Assembly: GCA_900555805.1 (NCBI GenBank)
Contig: USMJ01000057.1
Location: forward strand, 1 to 7,187
Direction of reading: 5' to 3'
DNA from: an uncultured Oscillospiraceae bacterium
GTDB lineage: Bacteria; Bacillota; Clostridia; Oscillospirales; Acutalibacteraceae
DNA length: 7,187 nt
Below are positions 1-5,530 of this stretch, one piece after another (the first letter of the stretch is position 1; every line of letters starts with the position of its first letter). The translations under genes and the position numbers were made by a program. Below the pieces are notes generated by a model. That model did no database searches and was not told the DNA's origin. It saw nothing but the letters and a program-made list of their open reading frames with translations.

Positions 1-2
1 TA

Positions 3-1178
3 GACGAGGCGGTTTGTCTCGTTTTCAGAGAGCCTAAAAGCTATACGGGCGAAAATGTTGTCGAACTTTCGTGTCACGGCGGACTTTTCGTTCTTCAAAA
101 AACCCTGCGAGCCGTTTTCGCCGCAGGCGCCGTACCTGCCGAACCGGGCGAATTCACGAAAAGAGCCTTCCTCAACGGAAAAATGGATCTCACCGAAGCC
201 GAAGCCGTCATGGGGCTTATCGGCGCCAAGGGCGATCAGGCCGCCAAGGCCGCGCTGAACACGCTCGACGGCGCGCTGTCGAAAAAGATAGCGGAGATAT
301 GCCGCTCGGTTGTCTCGGTCTGCGCCGCTTTGGGCGCGTGGGTGGACTACCCCGACGAGGATATAGACGAAATGAGCCGCGAAGAGATAGACGAAAGGCT
401 GTCCGAAGCCAAAGAATCGCTCGAACTATTGCTCAGCCGCTTTGACGCGGGGCAGGCGATGACAGAGGGCGTGAACACGGCGATAGTCGGAAAACCGAAC
501 GTCGGAAAATCGACCCTGATGAATATGCTGACGGGCTATGAGCGGTCGATCGTCACCCATGTCGCCGGTACGACCAGAGATGTGGTCGAGGAGACTGTCC
601 GTCTCGGGGACGTAGTTTTGCGCCTGGCGGACACCGCCGGAATTCACGACACGGCGGACGAAGTCGAAAGCATAGGCGTCAGCATGGCGAGGGAGAAGCT
701 CGAAAGAGCGTCGCTTATCTTAGCCGTGTTCGATTCGTCAAGTCCGCTCGACGGCGAAGATGAGCGCATACTCGAATACTGCAGGGGTAAAAACTGTATC
801 GCCGTCATAAACAAGAGCGATCTTGAAGAAAAGCTCGACGAAAGGAAAATAGCCGAATGCGCCGAACGGACGGTGAAGATATCCGCCGAAAACGGCGACG
901 GATATGAAGAACTCAAGTCCGCCGTCGAACAGACCCTCGGCACGGATAAGGTCGACACTTCGGCGGCTATGCTGACGACGGAGAGACAGCGAAACTCGGC
1001 TCTCAAGGCGGCCGAATGTCTCGACGAAGCAATATCGGCTCTGAGATTCGGAATGACCCTCGACGCCGTGAACGTCAGCGCTGACTGTGCCGTTCAGGCT
1101 TTGCTGGAGCTGACGGGCGAAAGAGCGAGCGAAGCTGTCGTCGACGAGGTGTTCAGAAATTTCTGTGTAGGGAAATAA
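3..1178 (+). CDS. mnmE: tRNA modification GTPase MnmE (5' end outside window)
   Basis: MnmE (TrmE) works with MnmG to install the carboxymethylaminomethyl or aminomethyl group on wobble uridine-34 of certain tRNAs, using GTP hydrolysis and a folate-derived one-carbon unit. The reading frame is open from the first bases. The 391 visible codons start within the N-terminal folate-binding domain (SYTGEN at codons 13-18, then ELSCHGG). With a usual family length near 455, about 60 residues are missing upstream. The inserted G domain is complete: G1 GKPNVGKST (codons 163-171), G2 TTRD (190-193), G3 DTAGIH (210-215), G4 NKSD (270-273) and a G5-like SAEN (about 294). The protein ends in FCVGK, matching the C-terminal C-[IV]-G-K motif whose cysteine is functionally important. 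An internal ATG at 183 is not the start, because conserved MnmE sequence continues upstream of it. A terminator follows directly and the usual partner mnmG is not next to it. Confidence 0.97.
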   Translation, partial: DEAVCLVFREPKSYTGENVVELSCHGGLFVLQKTLRAVFAAGAVPAEPGEFTKRAFLNGKMDLTEAEAVMGLIGAKGDQAAKAALNTLDGALSKKIAEICRSVVSVCAALGAWVDYPDEDIDEMSREEIDERLSEAKESLELLLSRFDAGQAMTEGVNTAIVGKPNVGKSTLMNMLTGYERSIVTHVAGTTRDVVEETVRLGDVVLRLADTAGIHDTADEVESIGVSMAREKLERASLILAVFDSSSPLDGEDERILEYCRGKNCIAVINKSDLEEKLDERKIAECAERTVKISAENGDGYEELKSAVEQTLGTDKVDTSAAMLTTERQRNSALKAAECLDEAISALRFGMTLDAVNVSADCAVQALLELTGERASEAVVDEVFRNFCVGK

Positions 1179-1197
1179 AATAACTTCAAATTTTGTC

Positions 1198-1244
1198 GCT
1201 TTCACCAAAGTTTTGTATGAAATTTTGGTGAAAGTTACCTTTTT
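1198..1244 (+). terminator. Rho-independent terminator of mnmE
   Basis: A perfect 11-bp inverted repeat, CTTTCACCAAA (1199-1209) and TTTGGTGAAAG (1224-1234), extends through G-U and A-U pairs to a stem of about 17 bp closed by a four-base loop at 1215-1218. Five T residues follow at 1240-1244, five bases past the stem. The stem is long but AT-rich. Its place 20 bases after the mnmE stop suggests it ends the mnmE transcript and insulates the downstream region. Confidence 0.75.
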
Positions 1245-1251
1245 GGGGCAG

Positions 1252-1325
1252 TTATCCACACTATCCACATAGTTTTGCAAGGGTTTTCCATGGACTTTTG
1301 CTACTTTTCCACATAGTTTTCCACA
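1252..1325 (+). promoter_or_regulatory. Cluster of DnaA boxes
   Basis: Four good DnaA-box nonamers lie in one orientation: TTATCCACA (1252-1260, exact consensus), CTATCCACA (1261-1269, abutting the first), TTTTCCACA (1305-1313) and TTTTCCACA (1317-1325). A weaker TTTTCCATG sits at 1284-1292. DnaA binds such boxes at oriC and at DnaA-regulated promoters. Just downstream is a GC-rich block (about 1326-1341) and then AT-rich sequence (about 1341-1412), a box/GC-block/AT-rich order that resembles a bacterial unwinding region. I see no convincing run of DnaA-trio repeats after the last box. The cluster stands upstream of the helicase-loading genes, so it could be an origin element, a DnaA operator, or both. 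Confidence 0.75.
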
Positions 1326-1362
1326 TCCTCGCGCCGCCGCGAAAAAAGTTGGCGCCGTCATC

Positions 1363-1391
1363 TTTAAATTTTCGTTTTTTGGTGGTAAAAT
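1363..1391 (+). promoter_or_regulatory. Candidate promoter for the dnaD-loader unit
   Basis: TTTAAA (1363-1368) is separated by 17 bases from TAAAAT (1386-1391). A TG dinucleotide at 1383-1384 gives an extended -10 (TG-n-TAAAAT). An overlapping alternative is TTGGTG (1379-1384), 17 bases, TATAAA (1402-1407). Either would start transcription about 110-130 bases before the dnaD-like gene, just downstream of the DnaA boxes. The -35 matches are imperfect, so which one is used is uncertain. Confidence 0.4.
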
Positions 1392-1467
1392 GATAGCCGC
1401 ATATAAAAATGATACGGGTCGGCGAAAGATATTTGCCGCCTTTAATAATTTTCGGTACGGGGAAGTT

Positions 1468-1494
1468 TCCGATTCGGGGAAGCCCTGTCTCGGA
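1468..1494 (+). other. Possible leader hairpin upstream of dnaD-like gene
   Basis: TCCGA (1468-1472) pairs with TCGGA (1490-1494). Inside, CGGGG (1475-1479) pairs with CCCTG (1483-1487), including one G-U pair, around a three-base loop, with a small internal loop between the two stems. The structure would lie in the untranslated leader, about 20 bases before the ribosome binding site. An 8-base direct repeat CGGGGAAG occurs at 1458-1465 and 1475-1482. No U-run follows, so this is not a terminator, and its role is unknown. Confidence 0.3.
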
Positions 1495-1523
1495 TTTATG
1501 TTCGCATATAAGAGGAAAAGCAC

Positions 1524-2591
1524 ATGATATACAGAATAAATATCGAACCATACTTTAAAAATGAAAATATAGTTCTGCCCGTTTCGGTCGCCGAGGAATG
1601 TCTCTCGGCTAAGAATCTCGGTCAGATAAAGGTCATGCTCTGGCTCTACGGCAAGGCTCTCGGCTCGCCCGTCTCGGACGAAGTCATAGCCGCCGAGCTT
1701 AACATGACGATAGACGAAGTCTCCGACGCTCTCGACTATTGGATAGGTAAGGGCGCCGTTCTCGAAGGCTCGGGGAAAACGGCAAGGCCGGCAACAGAGA
1801 AGCCCAAAGAAGAACAAAGCCGTCCTTCGGTCCCGGAGTCACCTAAAGCTGTGTTGCCGCCCGTACCCGAAATCGCGGCTAAAAAGAAAGTCGAAACCAT
1901 CACCGTTAATCCCCCGACCCAGACGGAGCTTGTCAGACGGTGCAAGGAGTCGGGCGAGATAAGGGAGCTTATGACGACGACGGAAGAAAGAATCAACGCG
2001 CCGCTGTCGTTCTCTATGCAGAGCACGCTTCTTATGCTCCACGACGACTACGGGCTTCCCGTTGAAGTGATAGCTCTCGCCGTCGAATACGCCGCAGGGA
2101 GAAACAAGGTCAACGCGAGATATCTCGCGAACCTCGGCAGGCTTTGGTGCGAAAACGAGATAGACACCATCGACAAGGCGATGGAATACATAGATAACGC
2201 GAATTCAAGCGAAAGATACTGGTCGGAGTTCAGAGACTTAACAGGCGTCAAGAACCCGAGCCCCACGAAAAAGCAGAGAGACTTTCTCGAGCTGTGGATA
2301 AACACCATGCATTTTTCGATGGACATGGTAGGCCTCGCCTATGAAGAAATGGCGGAGCGCACGGACAAGTTCAGCTTCGGCTATATGAACAAGATATTGG
2401 TCAACTGGCAGAAGAACGGAATCTTCACCCCGGCTGACGCCGAAAAGGCGAAAAAGGACAGATACGAAAAGAGCAAGAAGCCGACAGGCGAGAAGAAAAA
2501 AGAAAACGCGGAAACAAAATCGGACGCCAGCTACGACCTCGACGCGTACACGAAAAAGGCGTTTTCGAATCCTCTGAATATTTTGAAGTGA
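1524..2591 (+). CDS. DnaD-domain replication initiation protein
   Basis: DnaD-family proteins remodel DNA and help recruit the helicase loader and replicative helicase to origins or restart sites in Bacillota. The 355-residue product has an N-terminal winged-helix-like segment (about 1-80) and a Pro/Lys/Glu-rich linker (about 82-130). Two DnaD/DnaB_2-type helical modules follow. The first (about 140-225) carries YLANLGRLW at 200-208. The second (about 242-312) carries YMNKILVNW at 287-295, matching the YxxxIxxxW signature of the DnaD C-terminal DNA-binding module. The tail from 310 is strongly basic. The ATG start is supported by AGAGGA at 1511-1516, seven bases upstream. It is followed after 10 bases by the loader gene, so the two are almost surely co-transcribed. 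It is longer than Bacillus subtilis DnaD (about 230 residues) because of the linker and the second module. A phage-type replication protein is the main alternative, but no phage genes are nearby. Confidence 0.88.
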   Translation: MIYRINIEPYFKNENIVLPVSVAEECLSAKNLGQIKVMLWLYGKALGSPVSDEVIAAELNMTIDEVSDALDYWIGKGAVLEGSGKTARPATEKPKEEQSRPSVPESPKAVLPPVPEIAAKKKVETITVNPPTQTELVRRCKESGEIRELMTTTEERINAPLSFSMQSTLLMLHDDYGLPVEVIALAVEYAAGRNKVNARYLANLGRLWCENEIDTIDKAMEYIDNANSSERYWSEFRDLTGVKNPSPTKKQRDFLELWINTMHFSMDMVGLAYEEMAERTDKFSFGYMNKILVNWQKNGIFTPADAEKAKKDRYEKSKKPTGEKKKENAETKSDASYDLDAYTKKAFSNPLNILK

Positions 2592-2601
2592 GGCGATAAA
2601 A

Positions 2602-3579
2602 TTGGGATACGATAAAAAAATATATGTCAAGGCAAAAAAAGAGCTCGCCAAGAGAAAACAGAAAGCCGAGAGCGAACAGAAAGCGCGACACGACGAGATA
2701 TGTCTGAAGTTCCCCGAAATTCTCGCCCTCGAAAGAGACATGGCGAGAACGGGAGCCGACGCCGTCAAGGCCATAGGCTTGGGAGCGAACGCCGAAGAAT
2801 ACATAGAAAAAATATCGAGACAGAACCTCAAGGCGCAGCAACTTCGCGAAAAAATACTCACCGAAAACGGCTATGACAAAGATTATCTCGAGATAAAATA
2901 TACCTGCCCGAAATGCCGCGACACGGGACTTCGCGGCGCTTATGTCTGCGAATGCTTCACGGAGCTTGTCAAAAAGCTCGCCTTCGAGGAACTCAGCCGT
3001 TCCTCGCCGATGAAGCTGTCGTCGTTTTCGAGCTTCAAAACCTCGTTCTATCCCGACACCCTCGACCCGAACACAGGCGTCGTCCCCAGAGAGCATATGA
3101 CGAATATTTTGCAGTTCTGCAAACTCTACGCCGAGAAGTTCACCACAGATTCCCAGAGCCTTTTAATGTACGGCAAAACGGGTCTGGGCAAGACGCATCT
3201 TTCCCTCGCCATTGCCGGCGAAGCGGTCAACAAGGGATACGCGGTCGTTTATGACTCGACGCCGAACATCATGAACCGCCTGGAAAAAGAGCATTTCGGA
3301 AAGGTCAGCTCCGACACCGACACCCTCGAAATGCTCAGCAAGTGCGACCTGCTGATACTCGACGATCTCGGCGCGGAATTCCAAACCTCGTTCACCGTCT
3401 CGTGTCTTTATAACATAGTCAACAACCGACTTTTAAGCTCGCTGCCGACGATCATCAGCACGAACCTCGACCCGAAGGAGCTTGAAGAAAAGTATACGCA
3501 GAGAATAGCGTCACGGTTTGTCGGAACATATATAAGCCTCGGCTTCTGCGGAAACGATGTCAGACAGATCAAAAAGTGA
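2602..3579 (+). CDS. DnaI/DnaC-type replicative helicase loader (AAA+ ATPase)
   Basis: Proteins of this type deliver the hexameric replicative helicase to single-stranded DNA at origins in an ATP-controlled step. The 325-residue product begins with a charged, probably coiled-coil segment (about 1-95). A cysteine cluster follows (C102, C105, C116, C118), likely a zinc site like the one in the N-terminal part of DnaI-type loaders. The AAA+ domain has Walker A GKTGLGKTH (191-199), Walker B LLILDDLG (250-257), a sensor I-type STN (286-288) and QRIASRF (300-306) in the arginine-finger region. It ends with GNDVRQIKK, typical of this family. The start is TTG at 2602: GAGG at 2590-2593, overlapping the dnaD-like stop codon, sits eight bases before it, implying translational coupling. 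DnaC and DnaI names are used interchangeably for clostridial members, so no symbol is given. Confidence 0.93.
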   Translation: MGYDKKIYVKAKKELAKRKQKAESEQKARHDEICLKFPEILALERDMARTGADAVKAIGLGANAEEYIEKISRQNLKAQQLREKILTENGYDKDYLEIKYTCPKCRDTGLRGAYVCECFTELVKKLAFEELSRSSPMKLSSFSSFKTSFYPDTLDPNTGVVPREHMTNILQFCKLYAEKFTTDSQSLLMYGKTGLGKTHLSLAIAGEAVNKGYAVVYDSTPNIMNRLEKEHFGKVSSDTDTLEMLSKCDLLILDDLGAEFQTSFTVSCLYNIVNNRLLSSLPTIISTNLDPKELEEKYTQRIASRFVGTYISLGFCGNDVRQIKK

Positions 3580-3585
3580 ATATAT

Positions 3586-3636
3586 ATTATCCGTCTTTGT
3601 CAATAATATATTAGATTATGACGAAAGGCGGATAAT
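3586..3636 (+). promoter_or_regulatory. Inverted repeat covering the degV ribosome binding site
   Basis: ATTATCCG (3586-3593) continuing into TCTTT (3594-3598) pairs with AAAGG (3624-3628) continuing into CGGATAAT (3629-3636). This makes 13 consecutive pairs, one of them G-U. Four more pairs follow past one bulged base. The loop is AT-rich (about 3602-3619). The right arm contains AAAGGCGG (3624-3631), the only plausible Shine-Dalgarno for the ATG at 3640, so the folded mRNA would hide it. Only four U residues follow the stem, so it is at best a weak terminator. It could lower basal translation of the DegV gene or act as an attenuator. Confidence 0.55.
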
Positions 3637-3639
3637 TTT

Positions 3640-4464
3640 ATGCCCGTTAAGATAACGACCGAAAGCGCTTCCGATCTCTCACGTGAGATGCTGTCGGAAT
3701 TCGGCGTGACGGTCATCCCGATGAATATTACAGTCGACGGAAAAGAGTATAAAGACGGCGAAACACTGACTTCGCGCCAAATGCTCGCTATGGATAAGAC
3801 AGCAAAAACCGCGGCGGTCAATACAGAGGAATACAAAACCGTGTTTTCATCCCTGCGAAATCAGGGATATGACATAGTTCATGTCGCTTTAAGCAGCAAG
3901 ATATCCTCGACCTATAACAACGCCGTGAACGCCGCCAAGGATTTCGACAACGTCTATGTCGTCGACAGTCTGAGCCTTTCGGCGGGTGCCGGCTTTCTCT
4001 GCGTCATAGCCGCTCAATTGGCTTCCTCGGGCGAAAGCGCCGTCGATATAGTTCGGATTCTTGAAAAGAAGCGCGATAATATCCGAACGAGCTTCATTCT
4101 CGAGGATCTCGAACACATGAAAAGGGGCGGAAGATGCACGGCTATCGAAGCGCTCGGGGCGAACTTTCTCGGAATACGCCCGTCGATAGAGCTGACCGAC
4201 GGCAGGCTTCGGGCGGCGAAGAAGTTCCACGGAAAGCCCTCTGCGGCGAGGCTTCGCTATATCGACTTCAAAATCACCTCCGACGACCCCGACCGAACTG
4301 TCTGCTTCATGAACCACACCCTCGAAAGCGAGGAGGAGATCGAAAAACTTAGGAACCTCCTCGAGACGAAATACGGCTTCGAGCGCGTGTTCGTCAACCG
4401 AGCCGGCTGCTGCATAGCGGCGCACTGCGGAAAGAACTGCATGGGCGTCATATACGCGAAATAA
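3640..4464 (+). CDS. DegV family fatty-acid-binding protein (FakB-like)
   Basis: DegV proteins are two-domain cytosolic proteins that bind a fatty acid. FakB members present it to the kinase FakA for phosphorylation and entry into phospholipid synthesis. The 274-residue product has the usual family length. Family landmarks are TTESASDLS near the N-terminus (6-14), SSKISSTYNNA (85-95), VVDSLSLSAG (107-116), the strongly conserved EHMKRGGR (158-165) followed by LGIRPSIEL, and HCGKNCMGV at the C-terminus (262-270). The ATG at 3640 has AAAGGCGG eight bases upstream, within an inverted repeat. The gene lies 60 bases after the helicase loader and could be read from the same promoter, although the link in function is not obvious. 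A FakA kinase is not present in the window, so the lipid role comes from family knowledge rather than context. Confidence 0.93.
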   Translation: MPVKITTESASDLSREMLSEFGVTVIPMNITVDGKEYKDGETLTSRQMLAMDKTAKTAAVNTEEYKTVFSSLRNQGYDIVHVALSSKISSTYNNAVNAAKDFDNVYVVDSLSLSAGAGFLCVIAAQLASSGESAVDIVRILEKKRDNIRTSFILEDLEHMKRGGRCTAIEALGANFLGIRPSIELTDGRLRAAKKFHGKPSAARLRYIDFKITSDDPDRTVCFMNHTLESEEEIEKLRNLLETKYGFERVFVNRAGCCIAAHCGKNCMGVIYAK

Positions 4465-4471
4465 ATATCCT

Positions 4472-4510
4472 CCCTGGGAAGATAAAGTTTCGTCCCGGGG
4501 CTGTTTTTTT
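4472..4510 (+). terminator. Rho-independent terminator after degV-family gene
   Basis: CCCTGGGA (4472-4479) pairs with TCCCGGGG (4493-4500) in an 8-bp GC-rich stem with one G-U pair and a 13-base loop. Seven T residues follow at 4504-4510. It lies shortly after the stop codon at 4464. The T-run is shared with the left arm of the next hairpin. Confidence 0.75.
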
Positions 4511-4544
4511 CGGTACGAACAGGCTTCCTGCGTACCGAAAACAG
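4501..4544 (+). repeat. Strong inverted repeat (second hairpin) of unknown role
   Basis: CGGTACG (4511-4517) pairs perfectly with CGTACCG (4531-4537). Inside, CAGG (4520-4523) pairs with CCTG (4527-4530) around a three-base loop, leaving two unpaired A residues on the left. Outside, CTG plus T residues (from 4501) can pair with AAAACAG (4538-4544). The outer arm uses the T-run of the preceding terminator, so the two hairpins partly compete. No T-run follows on either strand, so this one does not look like a terminator itself. It may be a processing or 3'-end stabilising element, or a dispersed repeat unit. Confidence 0.6.
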
Positions 4545-4581
4545 GGATATCGGAACAAAACAGGCGGAAAAACGAACCTAT

Positions 4582-4609
4582 TTTTCAATTACACGGCGGA
4601 AATTATACT
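4582..4609 (+). promoter_or_regulatory. Candidate promoter for the deacetylase gene (distal)
   Basis: TTTTCA (4582-4587), a 16-base spacer and TATACT (4604-4609, five of six matches to the -10 consensus) would start transcription near 4616. That gives an untranslated leader of about 50 bases, a normal length. It lies in AT-rich sequence after the hairpins that end the preceding unit. Confidence 0.4.
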
Positions 4610-4616
4610 TTTTAAG

Positions 4617-4645
4617 TTGATTTTCTCTTTCATATGGTGTAAAAT
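4617..4645 (+). promoter_or_regulatory. Candidate promoter for the deacetylase gene (proximal)
   Basis: TTGATT (4617-4622), a 17-base spacer and TAAAAT (4640-4645) match the vegetative promoter pattern. Transcription would start near 4652, right at the Shine-Dalgarno, leaving a very short leader of about 15 bases. It competes with the distal candidate at 4582-4609. Confidence 0.4.
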
Positions 4646-4652
4646 GACTCAT

Positions 4653-4660
4653 AAGGAGGA
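4653..4660 (+). promoter_or_regulatory. Strong ribosome binding site deciding the deacetylase start
   Basis: AAGGAGGA is an essentially perfect Shine-Dalgarno, seven bases before the ATG at 4668. It rules out the upstream in-frame TTG at 4617 and ATG at 4644, which lie before it. Confidence 0.85.
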
Positions 4661-4667
4661 ATTTAAT

Positions 4668-5492
4668 ATGTTATTTGATTTTGGTAAGAATAAAAGAAAA
4701 GCATCCAAGAAATTCGAGCTTGAAACGGCGGCTCTCTCAACTTTAATGCCTGCCGCTCCGTTTATGTGCGCTCCGCCGTCACTGAGAAAAGCGAAGAAAG
4801 TTCTCTTCGTTCAGCCTCACCCCGACGACAACCAGATCGCCGCAGGCGGAACTATCGCCTGGCTCATCAGCCGCGGCGTCGAATGCTATGAGCTGACGGT
4901 CACGGACGACAGATACGCCGTCCCCGAGTATGTCGGCAAGGAGAATGAGATCGAAACTCTCCGCCAGAAAGAGGCCAAGAGAGCCGAAGCTTTCCTCGGC
5001 ATGAAGAACGCGGGCTTCTTAGGCTACGCTGATAAGACAACGGCTTCCGTTCACGACATTTCGAGAGATATATGCAAGGTCATCAGAGAGATAAGACCCG
5101 ACTTCGTCATCACAGCCGATCCGAGCCTTATCAACGAATGCCATTCAGACCACATCAAGGTCGGCGAAGCCGTCAAATACGCCTGCATGGACAGCTCCTG
5201 CAAGTTCTATCCCGAGCTTCAGAACGGTCAGCTTCGCGACGACGCTTACAGCGTACCCAACATCGGCTTCTACTACACCGACAAGCCGAACTCAATTATA
5301 GATATCAGCGATTTCGAGGAAACGAAGATGAAAGCTATCGCCTGCCACGAATCGCAGGCCGACCCGATTCTCATGTCGGTCATCAAGTTCCAGCAGCAGT
5401 ATTTCGCTCAGGGCACAAGATATAAAGCAGTCGAGGGATTCAGACTTATGAGATCCATACATATGCATTGCTTTAACCTGCCCGTCGAATAA
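4668..5492 (+). CDS. PIG-L/LmbE family deacetylase
   Basis: This family comprises zinc-dependent hydrolases that remove acetyl groups from N-acetylglucosamine-type substrates (PIG-L, MshB, BshB and others). The exact substrate here is unknown. The 274-residue product has a basic N-terminal stretch and then the core from about 44. It carries QPHPDD (49-54), where the His and second Asp are the expected zinc ligands and the first Asp the general base. GGTIAWLISRG follows, and CHSDH (158-162) provides the remaining zinc histidine. The family's usual HPDDE is HPDDN here (N55); the zinc and base residues are kept, so activity is plausible. No clear signal peptide is seen, so it is probably cytosolic. 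The gene for an exported protein follows 38 bases downstream, suggesting a shared transcript and perhaps a role in modifying surface or exported glycans. Confidence 0.88.
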   Translation: MLFDFGKNKRKASKKFELETAALSTLMPAAPFMCAPPSLRKAKKVLFVQPHPDDNQIAAGGTIAWLISRGVECYELTVTDDRYAVPEYVGKENEIETLRQKEAKRAEAFLGMKNAGFLGYADKTTASVHDISRDICKVIREIRPDFVITADPSLINECHSDHIKVGEAVKYACMDSSCKFYPELQNGQLRDDAYSVPNIGFYYTDKPNSIIDISDFEETKMKAIACHESQADPILMSVIKFQQQYFAQGTRYKAVEGFRLMRSIHMHCFNLPVE

Positions 5493-5530
5493 ACCGACTT
5501 GTACCACATAAATTTCAGGGGGTCAACCAC

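Noticed and set aside
1341..1412. DnaA-trio repeats next to the last DnaA box
   Set aside because: No run of the expected trinucleotide (C/T-T-A on the + strand) is seen after the GC-rich block, so an unwinding element of the Bacillus type is not claimed.
1420..1438. Small hairpin CGGC-AAA / TTT-GCCG in the mnmE-dnaD gap
   Set aside because: It has seven pairs with a bulged G and no context that gives it a role. It is too weak to list as a feature.
738..1817. A 359-codon open frame on the minus strand spanning the mnmE end, the intergenic region and the dnaD-like start
   Set aside because: It overlaps two clearly recognisable + strand genes, a terminator and the DnaA boxes. Its translation resembles no protein family and is a mirror product of GC-biased codons.
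2238..3096. Long minus-strand open frames over the dnaD-like and loader genes
   Set aside because: They run antisense to genes with unmistakable DnaD and Walker motifs. Their translations are low-complexity Phe/Leu/Ser-rich, as expected for shadows.
3597..3602. TTGTCA as a -35 box for the degV-family gene
   Set aside because: No acceptable -10 hexamer lies 16-18 bases downstream; the place is occupied by the ribosome binding site stem.
3889..4425. A 178-codon minus-strand frame over the degV-family gene
   Set aside because: It lies wholly within a clear DegV-family gene, has no recognisable motifs, and is explained as a shadow frame.
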